The translations under genes were made by a program, and so were the position numbers. The notes beneath the pieces were generated by a model. That model saw only the letters and a program-made list of their open reading frames with translations. It had not been told where the DNA came from and ran no database searches. A stretch of 64,000 nucleotides of DNA from Faecalicatena contorta (GTDB lineage Bacteria; Bacillota; Clostridia; Lachnospirales; Lachnospiraceae). Positions 26,482-35,456 of the stretch are shown in pieces. The stretch is from positions 511,334 through 575,333 of the forward strand of contig NZ_QGDS01000001.1 of the NCBI RefSeq assembly GCF_003149105.1, read 5' to 3'. How positions within the stretch are numbered: the first letter of the stretch is position 1; the number at the start of each line of letters is the position of its first letter.

Positions 26482-26530
26482 AAAAAATGGATAGTTATCC
26501 CACAAATGTGGGACCCATCCATTTTTTGTT
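26482..26530 (+). terminator. Terminator after the FolT-like gene
   Basis: Outer stem AAAAAATGGAT/ATCCATTTTTT plus inner stem TCCCAC/GTGGGA, ending in a T run. The A-rich upstream arm would also allow termination of the converging reverse-strand gene. Confidence 0.9.
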
Positions 26531-26659
26531 CTAAAAGATAAGGAGCTGCACTCCTTGACTAAAAATCAATCAATTTGCAACAGCTCCTTCTAAGCTCTCC
26601 AAAGATTACGCTCACTGTATACACATATTACTTATAGATAAAATCTTATAAATAGTAGC

Positions 26660-27307
26660 CTAAAGTTTTCTGTCCGCCTCTGCAATGCTTTCCTTTAGCG
26701 TTACATACTGTTCAATCACTTTTGCTGTTCCTTCAACTCCTAATTTCGAGCTGTTGAGGCATAGTTCATAACTTTCAGAAGAAGACCATTTCTTATTGCT
26801 GTAATAATTATAATAACTGGAACGCCTTTTATCCGTCTTAATAATCATGTCTTTTGCCTTAGCGTCTGTAATGTCGTATATACGTGCGATTCTGCGGATA
26901 CGTGCATCCAAATCTGCATGTATAAATACGCTGACTACATTATCATAAGATTCCAGGGCATAATCTGCACACCGGCCGACCAAAATACAGGGCCCTTCAT
27001 CCGCAATTTTCTTGATTGCATCGAATTGTGCCAGGAACACTTTGTGATTGATAGGCATATCTGCATATGCACTGCCAGAATATCCCATAGAATAAGTATC
27101 CATCACCAAAGAATACAAAAAGCTGTTGGTAGGTTTTTCATCATGACTCTCAAAAATCTCTTCGCAGATCCCGCTTTCCTTTGCCGCTCTTGCCAGCATC
27201 TCTCTGTCATATAACTTAATCCCAAAATAATCAGCCACCTTGTAACCAATCTCACGGCCTGCGCTTCCAAATTGTCTGCCAATTGTAATAATCGTATTTG
27301 TTTTCAT
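26660..27307 (-). CDS. Cytidylate kinase-like family protein
   Basis: P-loop protein of 215 residues. The N-terminus ITIGRQFGSAGREIG carries the phosphate-binding loop, followed by LYDREMLARAAKESG and ILVGRCADYAL, as in the AAA_26/cytidylate-kinase-like family of Clostridia. True CMP kinase (cmk) differs in the loop sequence (GPAGAGKST), so the phosphorylated substrate is uncertain. AAAGGAGAG precedes the ATG. It is a single gene flanked by non-coding DNA on both sides. Confidence 0.85.
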   Translation of the reverse strand: MKTNTIITIGRQFGSAGREIGYKVADYFGIKLYDREMLARAAKESGICEEIFESHDEKPTNSFLYSLVMDTYSMGYSGSAYADMPINHKVFLAQFDAIKKIADEGPCILVGRCADYALESYDNVVSVFIHADLDARIRRIARIYDITDAKAKDMIIKTDKRRSSYYNYYSNKKWSSSESYELCLNSSKLGVEGTAKVIEQYVTLKESIAEADRKL

Positions 27308-27417
27308 ATCGGTCGCTCTCCTTTGCTTATGGGTAATTCCTTTATACTAATTATACAAGATACTGCATATCTTTACAAGATTTGATTCATGAAGGCATGC
27401 AAAAAGTGCATCCTGAA

Positions 27418-28323
27418 TTATCTCAGCTTATTCAGCAGTTTCGAAAAATATTCCGGAAGAGGTGCATCAAACTCCATATACTCATCCGTAGATGGATGTC
27501 TGATACCCAAAACCTTTGCATGGAGTGTCTGTCCCTCTAATTTAAACGGGCATTTTGCCGGGCCATAGACAGAATCCCCCAATATAGGATGACGGATACT
27601 TGCCATATGGACTCTGATCTGATGCGTACGCCCTGTTTCCAGCTCACATTCAACGTAAGTGAAACCTCCGAAACGTTCCAGAACTTTGTAGTGTGTAACC
27701 GCACTGCGCCCGTGAGGGGCATGTACACTCATTTTCTTTCTGTCTGCAGGGTGGCGCCCTATCGGGGCGTCAATAGTCCCCATATCCTGTTTCAAATTCC
27801 CATGCACAATTGCATGATATTTTCTGGTGATATCATGCTTTTTCAATTGTTCTGCCAGCTCCCGGTGGGATGCATCATTTTTACAGATAAGCAGAGATCC
27901 GGTCGTATCCTTATCTATCCGGTGCACAATTCCAGGTCTTAACACCCCGTTGATACCGGACAGGTTCTCCCTGCAATGAAACATAACTGCATTAACAAGA
28001 GTCCCGCTGTAATGACCGGATGACGGATGGACCACCATCCCTTTTGGCTTATTAACAACTAAAATATCACTGTCCTCATATAAAATATCAAGGGGGATAT
28101 CCTCGGGCAGAATGTCCAAAGGTTCCGGTTCAGGAAGACACACTATAATCTGATCCCCACTGTTTGCTTTATAATTAGACTTAATATTATTTCCATTCAC
28201 CGTAACTGAACCACCGTCAATCAGCTTTTGGATATAGGACCTGGAAATATCAGGAACAGCATTGGAGAGAAATTTGTCAATTCTCAGCCCTGGTACATCT
28301 GCTGTAAAATATAATTCTTCCAT
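27418..28323 (-). CDS. RluD-family 23S rRNA pseudouridine synthase
   Basis: Pseudouridine synthase of 301 residues. An S4 RNA-binding domain (RIDKFLSNAVPDISRSYIQKL in pieces) comes first, then the catalytic domain with the aspartate motif HRIDKDTTG and the GRTHQIRVH segment. Directly downstream of lspA (6 bp), which is the usual Firmicutes order (ylyB). It probably modifies helix 69 or a nearby 23S site; the exact uridines are not evident. Confidence 0.94.
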   Translation of the reverse strand: MEELYFTADVPGLRIDKFLSNAVPDISRSYIQKLIDGGSVTVNGNNIKSNYKANSGDQIIVCLPEPEPLDILPEDIPLDILYEDSDILVVNKPKGMVVHPSSGHYSGTLVNAVMFHCRENLSGINGVLRPGIVHRIDKDTTGSLLICKNDASHRELAEQLKKHDITRKYHAIVHGNLKQDMGTIDAPIGRHPADRKKMSVHAPHGRSAVTHYKVLERFGGFTYVECELETGRTHQIRVHMASIRHPILGDSVYGPAKCPFKLEGQTLHAKVLGIRHPSTDEYMEFDAPLPEYFSKLLNKLR

Positions 28324-28329
28324 CTGCTC

Positions 28330-28848
28330 CTATCCTTTCTTCAGCGTGAAACAGTTCAGCTCGTCCTCTTTATAATAAAACAGAATTGCAAATCCAAATA
28401 AAATACAGGAAACAACTACATAGCAGTCAGCTACATTGAAAATCGGAAAATTTATCAGCTCAAAATAGAAAAAATCTACCACATAATTCTGACGGATTCT
28501 GTCAATCAGATTACCTATAGCACCCGCACATACCATGACGGAACAAATACGGAGCAGATAAAAACGGGGAGTATGAGGCATTCTTCCGTACAGAAAGCCA
28601 ATCAGACAAACAATCAGGACAGCACCCGCTGCAAACAGAATCTGTTTGTCCTGCATAATACCAAAGGCAGCACCCCGGTTCTCCAAATATTCCAGTTTGA
28701 ATACACCTTTCCATATAACGAAAGACGCCTGATTTTTCAAATGCAGGACAGCCTGCCATTTTGTGAACTGGTCCAGCGCTATCAGCACAACACACCCCAG
28801 AACAGCCAATAAATAACTACGGGTAGATTTCATATTTTTATCCTTCAT
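28330..28848 (-). CDS. lspA: Lipoprotein signal peptidase
   Basis: Membrane aspartic protease of 172 residues with four hydrophobic helices that cuts signal peptides from lipoproteins. The motif NRGAAFG and the two catalytic aspartates (D116 in NLIDRI and D141 in NVADCY) are intact. Several of its likely substrates are encoded in this window (the lipoproteins at 18725, 32963, 59754 and 60994). It lies 30 bp after ylmH. Confidence 0.97.
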   Translation of the reverse strand: MKDKNMKSTRSYLLAVLGCVVLIALDQFTKWQAVLHLKNQASFVIWKGVFKLEYLENRGAAFGIMQDKQILFAAGAVLIVCLIGFLYGRMPHTPRFYLLRICSVMVCAGAIGNLIDRIRQNYVVDFFYFELINFPIFNVADCYVVVSCILFGFAILFYYKEDELNCFTLKKG

Positions 28849-28878
28849 ACTTTTTCCTTCTTATGCTATTCATTTTTC

Positions 28879-29652
28879 TCATATATATTTATGGATGATT
28901 ACAAAAATCCTATTCTTTTTTGTGCGTGATAATATTCCTTTGTACTTAAATTTCCCCATGCCTCTGACAGAAATAATATCCTCTTCCTTCACCTGATAAG
29001 AGTTTGTTGTCATAAGCCTTCCATTAACAAATACTTTAGCCCCTTCAATCAATCCGCCCAGTTTCGTACGGGAGGAGGAAAACGCCAAAGAAAGAAGGCT
29101 GTCCAACCTTACGGACGCAACCGTTCCCTTCACCTCTTCAAAACGGGGAGAATACTGGTAATCACTGAGATTCACCTTACAAAGCTTTACGCTTGTATGC
29201 TTCACCCGGGTTAACTCTTCCTGCAGAAAATCACTTAATCCGTTATGAATGAAAAGAACTGCTTTATTTCCCTCAATCAGGATATCTCCTGACTTTGAGC
29301 GTTCAATCCCCAAATTAAGGATTGCCCCCAGGTAATCCCGGTGTGTAAGTGCCTGGGAATACTTTTCATGGAGAGGCACAATACTGACAGCTGAAAAGGG
29401 AAATCCAAGACCTTCCATATCCATTCCACTAAAAGAAAGAGCATCAGGTAAAAATGCTGCCATCTGACGCTCTGCTAGGTCATATCCGCCAAAAGTCACA
29501 TAACTTGTATAAAGTTTATCTTTCGGCAAAGAATGTAAAATATTCAATTCATTCAAATTTAAAAAATCTGAATATGTAATAATATCACGGTGATATGCGG
29601 TTTTTGACAGTTCTATCAGCCGCTTTTCTAATAATTGCTCGTCCTTCAACAT
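28879..29652 (-). CDS. ylmH: YlmH-type S4 RNA-binding protein
   Basis: Protein of 257 residues with a C-terminal S4 domain (VRLDSLLSLAFSSSRTKLGGLIEGAKVFVNG in pieces). YlmH is a conserved Gram-positive protein encoded near division genes, and in Bacillus it has been linked to stalled-ribosome rescue. It is 7 bp after sepF. The ribosome site is weak, suggesting coupling. Confidence 0.92.
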   Translation of the reverse strand: MLKDEQLLEKRLIELSKTAYHRDIITYSDFLNLNELNILHSLPKDKLYTSYVTFGGYDLAERQMAAFLPDALSFSGMDMEGLGFPFSAVSIVPLHEKYSQALTHRDYLGAILNLGIERSKSGDILIEGNKAVLFIHNGLSDFLQEELTRVKHTSVKLCKVNLSDYQYSPRFEEVKGTVASVRLDSLLSLAFSSSRTKLGGLIEGAKVFVNGRLMTTNSYQVKEEDIISVRGMGKFKYKGILSRTKKNRIFVIIHKYI

Positions 29653-29659
29653 ACCAAAC

Positions 29660-30193
29660 TTAATATCTGCCTCTTACATTAGCTGTTTCCATGGATCCTC
29701 CCAGCAAATCCTGCAAATCACCGGAGATATCCACGTTCGTCGGGGTCACAAGGAAGATGTAGTTGGATATCTTCTGAAGATTGCCGTTAATTGCAAATGT
29801 AGCACCAGAAATAAAATCAATGATGCGCTGAGCTATCTCTAAATCCATACCTTCCAAATTCAAAATGACTGTACGTCCTGCCAGCAGTGTTTCCGTAATC
29901 TCCCTTGAATCGTCTACAGATGCAGGCTTCACTACACAGACTTCCATACCGGCATTTCTTCTGGATGCGGGCTGGCGCATCGGTGTTACCTTATTGCCTG
30001 CCGGTGCAAGCTTTCTCTCTTCTTGAATATCAAAATCGTCGTATTCCTCTCTGCTACTCTTCTTCCCAAAGAGAGAACGACGCGGTTTTTCATCAAATTC
30101 GTCGTTATCAAATTCATCATCATAGAAATCGTCGTCATCGTATTCGTCGTCGTTCAATTTCATGATGTCCAAAAATTTATCAAACACACCCAT
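29660..30193 (-). CDS. sepF: Cell division protein SepF
   Basis: FtsZ-anchoring protein of 177 residues. It has a short N-terminal amphipathic helix (MGVFDKFLDIM) for membrane binding, a highly acidic Asp/Glu-rich linker (about 16-45) and the SepF domain with CVVKPASVDDSREITETLL and VILNLEGMD. It lies between yggS and ylmH, as in other Firmicutes. Confidence 0.96.
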   Translation of the reverse strand: MGVFDKFLDIMKLNDDEYDDDDFYDDEFDNDEFDEKPRRSLFGKKSSREEYDDFDIQEERKLAPAGNKVTPMRQPASRRNAGMEVCVVKPASVDDSREITETLLAGRTVILNLEGMDLEIAQRIIDFISGATFAINGNLQKISNYIFLVTPTNVDISGDLQDLLGGSMETANVRGRY

Positions 30194-30270
30194 GTTTACA
30201 CTCCTATCTTATGCTCTCCTGATGCATAAATATATTTTGAAAGCACCTTTCTGTTCCAGAGCCTTACCCC

Positions 30271-30963
30271 TTAAACGGCATAATTCCTGGCACCAAAGAT
30301 TCCTGTCCCTACACGAACCATTGTTGCTCCTTCTTCAATTGCAACCTCGTAATCATTGGTCATCCCCATTGAAAGTATGCTCACATTAATATTATCAATG
30401 TTTTTCTCCTTAATGTCAACAGATAATTTCTGTAAATTCGAGAAAACCGGGCGATTATCTTCGGGATTTTCAACAAAAGGAGCAATTGTCATGAGACCGC
30501 ACACTTTAATATGCTCAAATACAGATATCTTTTCAATAAACGGAATGACTTCATCAACTTTAAGACCAAACTTACTCTCCTCTTCCGCCACATTCACTTC
30601 CACCAGTATTTTCGCCACGCAATTCTTCTTTGCAGCTTCCCTTTCAATCGTCTCCGCCAGCTTTAAAGAGTCTACAGAATGAATTAACGCAGCTTTATCA
30701 ATGATATACTTTACTTTATTCGTCTGGAGATGTCCAATCAGGTGCCAGCAGATATCTTTGGGAAGTGCCTCATATTTACCAGTAAACTCCTGTACTTTGT
30801 TTTCTCCGAAGACCCTGACCCCAAGACCATAGGCTTCTTCGAGAACAGGTACGGGATTTGTCTTACTGACTGCAATCAGCGTCACCTCTTCCCTCTTTCT
30901 GCCAGCCCTTTCACAGGCAGATTGTATCTTCTGTTCCACCTCTTCCAACTGCTCTTTTAACAT
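30271..30963 (-). CDS. yggS: YggS-type PLP homeostasis protein
   Basis: PLP-binding TIM-barrel protein of 230 residues that buffers pyridoxal phosphate. The PLP lysine lies in LIAVSKTNP, and GHLQTNKVKY, SMGMTNDYEVAIEEGATMVRVG (in pieces) are family signatures. The start at 30963 has GGAAGGAG eight bases upstream; an in-frame longer start would run into the repeat DNA. First in the yggS-sepF-ylmH-lspA-rluD run. Confidence 0.94.
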   Translation of the reverse strand: MLKEQLEEVEQKIQSACERAGRKREEVTLIAVSKTNPVPVLEEAYGLGVRVFGENKVQEFTGKYEALPKDICWHLIGHLQTNKVKYIIDKAALIHSVDSLKLAETIEREAAKKNCVAKILVEVNVAEEESKFGLKVDEVIPFIEKISVFEHIKVCGLMTIAPFVENPEDNRPVFSNLQKLSVDIKEKNIDNINVSILSMGMTNDYEVAIEEGATMVRVGTGIFGARNYAV

Positions 30964-30981
30964 CGCTTCTACTCCTTCCTT

Positions 30982-31129
30982 GCTTATGCACCTTAGGCTT
31001 GGTCTTATCAAGCCTTAGTTGCAAAGTACATCCTGTCGACTTAGGCGGGGTCCTTTCACGCCTTAGTGACATGGATGTTTCGTTGCTTATGCACCTTAGC
31101 TTGGTCTTATCTCTTATCAAGCCTAAGTA
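30982..31129 (-). repeat. 100-bp intergenic repeat family, copy 2 plus a partial copy
   Basis: One full unit at 30982-31082 (on the reverse strand reading GAAACATCCATGTCACTAAG onward to GCATAAGC) and a second partial unit at 31085-31129 (GCTTATGCACCTTAGCTTGG onward). About 85% of bases agree by eye with copy 1 at 15301. They lie in the spacer between the HlyD-like gene and yggS. Confidence 0.85.
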
Positions 31130-31135
31130 CCCTGA

Positions 31136-32515
31136 TCAGAAGACAACCTCATCTTCCTTGACAGAACCGCCTTCCTGCACAATATGGTCATAATTATACA
31201 AGCCGTAAGGTTCCCCTTCCTGCACAATATAGTATTCATCGCTTTCGGCAAGAATCGTAACCTGCCTGAACACAGCATATCCTTTGTTAATATTATAAAC
31301 ACCTTTCAAAGTCTTTGTCTCAGATAATGTTAATGTTTCAGAAGACTCCGGCTTCACAAGCACTGTACCCTTTTTCAACTGGGAGGGACTTAAATATACC
31401 TTGTTGTCCTCTGTTAACTTATAAATATTTACAGAAGAAAATGCAGCCGTACCACCTTTTCCCCGCACCATAACTCCCGAAGATGAACTGTTGCCACCGG
31501 AAGTCATATATTCCCGGGGCACCTCGTAAAATTCTTTTTCTGTCACACTGCTCTTTGGAATCTTCAAGCCTCTCTCATCTTCCAAAATCAATTCCACATT
31601 CAAAAATCTTTCATCTGCGTAACGGACCATAGAGTTCTCATAATCCAGCTTCCCGTAATATTCCCCGCCTCTTTTTAAAATAGAAAAATCAGCCCATATT
31701 GATTCACTGTCTTTATCAATCCGGGTTTTCACATAGCTCAGGTCAGATAACTGCTTTGCCATATCCTCGTCCAATTCCAGCAGAACAGACCAATTCTCAT
31801 TTGTCACAAGTTTGTAAGCCGGTTCACCTTTTTTGATACTCATATTATCTTCCATACTGGATTTTTTGTATTTCCCTTTATCAAAATCTTTTTTTTGGAA
31901 AGATTCTGCTGTCAGGGCTTCATATCCATCAAGACTTAATGCAAAAATGCCATCTACGGGGGTTTTATAGACTTGTACATCCCCGCCGGTCTTTGCAATT
32001 ACCGCTTCCATCTGGGCAGTTTTAGTCTGGTTAGATGCAAGCAAAAAAGTATTTGTTATTTCATTTTTTAAAGAATACACGGATGAAAACTTCTGTGGAT
32101 TAAAATTCTCATTAAAATTCTGTGTTTTAACTACCAGTGCATTTTGTTCTTCTGTACTTAAATCAACCGGATTCTCCTCTGATTCATTATCATAGGATAA
32201 CTTCTGCGAGGAGACTGCATATACATTGGCGCCGGATTTTATTTTACTGCTCTCATTTTGATAATAATTGATATATCCTGACTCTTCTGCATTTACTACG
32301 GTCTCTTCTCTGATAACAAGCCCGTTATAAGAATTATCTTTAAGAATGCTGCCTTCACGAACCTCATATACCGATACTTTTTTCGTTGTGGCATACATAA
32401 TAATTGTTACGATAAGATAAATGAATACAATGGCAAAAATGAAAATACCTATATTCATTTCACGCTTTGTTTTATACTTTTTTATACTAATAGAATTATT
32501 TCTTTTGGATGACAA
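31136..32515 (-). CDS. HlyD-like membrane-fusion family protein
   Basis: Protein of about 459 residues with one membrane segment near its N-terminus (MNIGIFIFAIVFIYLIVTII in part) and a long extracellular part with VREGSILKDNSYNGLVIREE, a biotinyl-lipoyl-like half motif of HlyD/efflux adaptor proteins. No efflux ATPase or permease is adjacent; it regularly precedes yggS-sepF in Lachnospiraceae, hinting at a division or envelope role. The preferred start is the TTG at 32515, because AAGGAGG lies eight bases upstream. An ATG at 32551 lies inside the repeat fragment and has no ribosome site. Confidence 0.8.
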   Translation of the reverse strand: MSSKRNNSISIKKYKTKREMNIGIFIFAIVFIYLIVTIIMYATTKKVSVYEVREGSILKDNSYNGLVIREETVVNAEESGYINYYQNESSKIKSGANVYAVSSQKLSYDNESEENPVDLSTEEQNALVVKTQNFNENFNPQKFSSVYSLKNEITNTFLLASNQTKTAQMEAVIAKTGGDVQVYKTPVDGIFALSLDGYEALTAESFQKKDFDKGKYKKSSMEDNMSIKKGEPAYKLVTNENWSVLLELDEDMAKQLSDLSYVKTRIDKDSESIWADFSILKRGGEYYGKLDYENSMVRYADERFLNVELILEDERGLKIPKSSVTEKEFYEVPREYMTSGGNSSSSGVMVRGKGGTAAFSSVNIYKLTEDNKVYLSPSQLKKGTVLVKPESSETLTLSETKTLKGVYNINKGYAVFRQVTILAESDEYYIVQEGEPYGLYNYDHIVQEGGSVKEDEVVF

Positions 32516-32532
32516 ACTATCCGCCTCCTTAT

Positions 32533-32560
32533 TTTCATGCCTTAGTGACATGGATGTTTC
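32533..32560 (-). repeat. Fragment of the 100-bp repeat family before the HlyD-like gene
   Basis: On the reverse strand it reads GAAACATCCATGTCACTAAG then GCATGAAA, identical to the leading end of copies 1-3. It is followed at once by the ribosome site of the HlyD-like gene, as at 24771 for the recombinase gene. Confidence 0.75.
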
Positions 32561-32653
32561 ATTTATAACTTTAACAGTATAACATTTTTAAATGTATATT
32601 TCCAGTTTTTGTGGCAATAATAAAAGCATTGATATTGAAAAGGAGGAAATAAT

Positions 32654-32857
32654 ATGAAGTGGTTTGATAACACTGCTCTGACAATTATAATTATTGGAGC
32701 GGTCAACTGGCTTCTGGTTGGCATTTTTCGATTCGATTTAGTAGCCTTTCTCTTTGGAAATTTAAGCTGGCTTTCCAGAATTATTTATACGCTTGTCGGC
32801 CTTTGCGGCCTCTATCTAATCAGCCTGTTTGGAAGAATTAACAGTATGTCAGAGTAA
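32654..32857 (+). CDS. DUF378 family small membrane protein
   Basis: Protein of 67 residues with two hydrophobic helices (TIIIIGAVNWLLVGIF and IIYTLVGLCGLYLISLF). The NWLLVGIF-x-FDLVA motif is the signature of DUF378 (YuzA-like). AAAGGAGG precedes the ATG. It stands alone on the + strand between two reverse-strand groups, with a shared terminator after it. Function unknown. Confidence 0.9.
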   Translation: MKWFDNTALTIIIIGAVNWLLVGIFRFDLVAFLFGNLSWLSRIIYTLVGLCGLYLISLFGRINSMSE

Positions 32858-32890
32858 ATTTGCGGACAAAAGACGCTTAACAAAATGAGG

Positions 32891-32937
32891 GGCGTAATGT
32901 CCTGCCGCTTCTTGGCAGGATATTACGCCTTTCATTT
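32891..32937. terminator. Terminator between DUF378 gene and carboxypeptidase gene
   Basis: Stem of 16 bp (GGCGTAATGTCCTGCC with GGCAGGATATTACGCC, one G-T pair), 7-base loop, then TTTCATTT. It can serve both converging genes. Confidence 0.9.
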
Positions 32938-32962
32938 ATCTGGAGAAGCTTATATCTCCTTT

Positions 32963-33940
32963 TTATCCTGCAGGTGTGCTGGAAATTCCAGCCCCCAGCA
33001 TAGCAGTCATATCGCTGTACAGGGTCACTTTATCCTCAGCACCCATCACAATAGATATGTAAGGATTATTTTGCAGGTCCTGGCTATATAAAATAACACA
33101 GGAACCGGCTTCATCCGTTGTTCCGGTTTTACCGCCGAATACATTTACATCAGAGGGCGCATCTGCCAAACCTTGTGAATAATAGTTTGTAGGGTACCAT
33201 TCCCTGGTCCGGACAGTTCCGTCCGCCGATGTAATTGTTCCCGTGTAGGATTTCATAGATATGATATCCATAAAGCGCTGGTCCTTTGCACATGCATTGA
33301 ACATCAGATATAAGTCATATGCGGTTGTATAATGCTCATCATCATGCAGTCCATGGGGATTGACAAAATGAGTATTTGTCGCACCCAGAGAAGTTGCCGC
33401 TTCATTCATCATACCGGCAAATGCTTCCACACTTCCGGCCAGATGCTCTGCAATTGCCACTGCACTGTCATTACCTGAATAAATAACAAGACCGCAGAGC
33501 AAATCATAAAGTTTCAGTGTATCTCCCGTCTCCAGGCCGCATACCTGCTCATCGTAGGAAAACTGAGTCGCATTCGGACTCACCGTCACCATATCATCCA
33601 AATTGCCATATTTTAATACAAGATACGCCGTCATGATTTTTGTTGTGCTTGCCGGGAACAGCTTTTCGTGTATCCTGTCTGCAAACAGAACTTTCTCATT
33701 TTTCAAATCAAAGAGCCCCGCAGCATGAAGACTGTCATCGGTTACATACCCATTCAAAGGCACATCTGTATCTGTCACACATAAGTCTGCTGCAAACATT
33801 TTACCTTTATATAGGGATTTATCATAATTCTGCTGCTCATATTGAGCTGCCGCAGAGGACGGAGCAGCGCACCCTCCCAGCAGCAGCGCCGCACATGCGG
33901 CAGCAGTGATTCTTTTACTTATACATTTCACGCCAGTCAA
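32963..33940 (-). CDS. D-alanyl-D-alanine carboxypeptidase (S11), lipoprotein
   Basis: Penicillin-binding protein of 325 residues that trims peptidoglycan stem peptides. A signal peptide ends in the lipobox LLGGC, so it is probably lipid-anchored rather than held by the usual C-terminal helix, which is absent. The three active-site motifs are STTK (in FPASTTKIM), SGN (YSGNDSAVA) and KTG (GGKTGTTDEAG). It starts with TTG at 33940 (or GTG at 33931) inside the end of mgsA, so it is translationally coupled to it. It is the last gene of the shape and division cluster. Confidence 0.93.
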   Translation of the reverse strand: MTGVKCISKRITAAACAALLLGGCAAPSSAAAQYEQQNYDKSLYKGKMFAADLCVTDTDVPLNGYVTDDSLHAAGLFDLKNEKVLFADRIHEKLFPASTTKIMTAYLVLKYGNLDDMVTVSPNATQFSYDEQVCGLETGDTLKLYDLLCGLVIYSGNDSAVAIAEHLAGSVEAFAGMMNEAATSLGATNTHFVNPHGLHDDEHYTTAYDLYLMFNACAKDQRFMDIISMKSYTGTITSADGTVRTREWYPTNYYSQGLADAPSDVNVFGGKTGTTDEAGSCVILYSQDLQNNPYISIVMGAEDKVTLYSDMTAMLGAGISSTPAG

Positions 33941-34310
33941 GATCTCCTCTATCCAGTGCTAAAATCAAGGCTTCCGCTGTTGCAATATTGGTTGCCATGG
34001 GAATATTGTAAATGTCACACAGCTTTACAATATCATTGACATCCGGTTCATGGGAACGCGGAGTCAGGGGGTCACGGAAAAATATCAACAAATCCATGTT
34101 ATTGTGCTCAATCTGGGAGCCAATCTGCTGCTGTCCCCCCAAATGTCCCGCAAGATATTTGTGAATGCTTAAATTTGTTACGCTCTCTACCAGAATTCCG
34201 GTAGTCTCTGTGGCAAATAGATGATGCTTACTGAGAATCCCCCTATAAGCAATACAGAAATTCTGCATCAGTTTCTTTTTTGCATCATGTGCTACTAGTC
34301 CTATGTTCAT
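33915..34310 (-). CDS. mgsA: Methylglyoxal synthase
   Basis: Enzyme of 131 residues that turns dihydroxyacetone phosphate into methylglyoxal. The family signatures LVAHDAKK, TETTG, LGGQQQIG, FFRDPLT and HEPDVND are intact, including the catalytic aspartates. It sits between rodA and the carboxypeptidase gene, 15 bp after rodA and overlapping the next gene by 26 bp, so a metabolic bypass enzyme is co-expressed with cell-wall genes. A good GAGGAG site precedes the ATG. Confidence 0.95.
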   Translation of the reverse strand: MNIGLVAHDAKKKLMQNFCIAYRGILSKHHLFATETTGILVESVTNLSIHKYLAGHLGGQQQIGSQIEHNNMDLLIFFRDPLTPRSHEPDVNDIVKLCDIYNIPMATNIATAEALILALDRGDLDWREMYK

Positions 34311-34325
34311 ATATGCTATTCTCCT

Positions 34326-35456
34326 CTACTGATATTTATTAGGCTGCAAGCCGACATTCAGCACAAAACCAATCCCCATATAGAAGCACACAATGGAAGT
34401 CAGTCCGGAACTTACAAAGGGGAGTGAAATCCCTGTATTTGGAAAAATCTGTGTTGCCACACTGATATTGATAAAAGTCTGTACTCCTATCAGTGCGGCC
34501 ACTCCTCCGCAGATGAGCTTTCCTCCGGTGTCTTTAGCTTTAACCCCAATTAAAATACACTCTATTACTATTAATAATAGCAAAATTATAACAACACAAC
34601 AACCCACAAATCCTAATTCTTCACCAATAATTGCAAAAATAAAGTCTGTTTGAGGCTCTGAAATGAAATTTCCGTTTTTTACGGAGGTTGTTGTATTATT
34701 GTTATAGCCTTTTCCTGTCAGCATTCCGGAGCCAATTGCCATCACAGAATTAATCTGCTGGTATGCCTCATCCGTTGCATACTTTTCAGGTTCCAGCCAG
34801 GCCAGGATACGTTTTTGCTGATACCCCTTCAAAAAAGGCTGGTTTGGCTGGACCACCACTGCCAAAAACAGTGCCGATACAGGAATTACAATCGCAAGCA
34901 CCGTTCCTATAAACTTATAGCTTAGTCCGCCCAAATATAACATGATACAAAACAATGCTGCCAGACAAATTGTATTAGAAAGGTTCGGCTGCTTGTAAAT
35001 CAGAATCAGTGAAGGCAAAATAAGTGCAGCCGCCTGTATAATCGTTTTTTTATTGTTCACTTCCTGTTCCCGCTCCATTAGAAATTTTGCAAAAAACAGG
35101 ATTGTGATAAGCTTCGTCAAATCAGAAGGCTGAAACTGGACAAAGCCAAGATCAAGCCATCTGGTAGCTCCATTAATATTTTCACCAAAAAACAGAACTG
35201 CCAGCAACAAGACAATATTAATTCCGTACAGAGGCCAATACCAGTTCAGTACCCACTTGTAATCGATCATGGAAATCACAAGCATGGCGATGGCTCCAAA
35301 CACAACACCTGCAATCTGTTTTCCCTGCACAGAGGCCTGTGCACTTCCCACTACAAAAATTCCAATAATAGAAATCGCAGTCACAAGTGCAACCAGGCCG
35401 AATTTATAATCTTTTAAATGATATCTTTGCCTAATATTCAGAAAATGAAGTTTCAA
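34326..35456 (-). CDS. rodA: RodA/FtsW family peptidoglycan glycosyltransferase
   Basis: Multi-pass SEDS protein of 376 residues with about ten membrane helices. Conserved pieces include GATRWLDLGFVQFQPSDLTKL and the C-terminal NTGISLPFVSSGLTS. In the elongasome it polymerises glycan strands with PBP2, which is encoded 2 kb upstream. It starts with TTG overlapping the minE stop (TTGA), with GGAGAGG just upstream. FtsW or SpoVE is a less likely identity given the mre/min context. Confidence 0.93.
   Translation of the reverse strand: MKLHFLNIRQRYHLKDYKFGLVALVTAISIIGIFVVGSAQASVQGKQIAGVVFGAIAMLVISMIDYKWVLNWYWPLYGINIVLLLAVLFFGENINGATRWLDLGFVQFQPSDLTKLITILFFAKFLMEREQEVNNKKTIIQAAALILPSLILIYKQPNLSNTICLAALFCIMLYLGGLSYKFIGTVLAIVIPVSALFLAVVVQPNQPFLKGYQQKRILAWLEPEKYATDEAYQQINSVMAIGSGMLTGKGYNNNTTTSVKNGNFISEPQTDFIFAIIGEELGFVGCCVVIILLLLIVIECILIGVKAKDTGGKLICGGVAALIGVQTFINISVATQIFPNTGISLPFVSSGLTSIVCFYMGIGFVLNVGLQPNKYQ

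Noticed and set aside
29905-30389. Open frames opposite sepF
   Set aside because: They arise from the acidic, repetitive codons of sepF on the other strand and have no ribosome site or family match.
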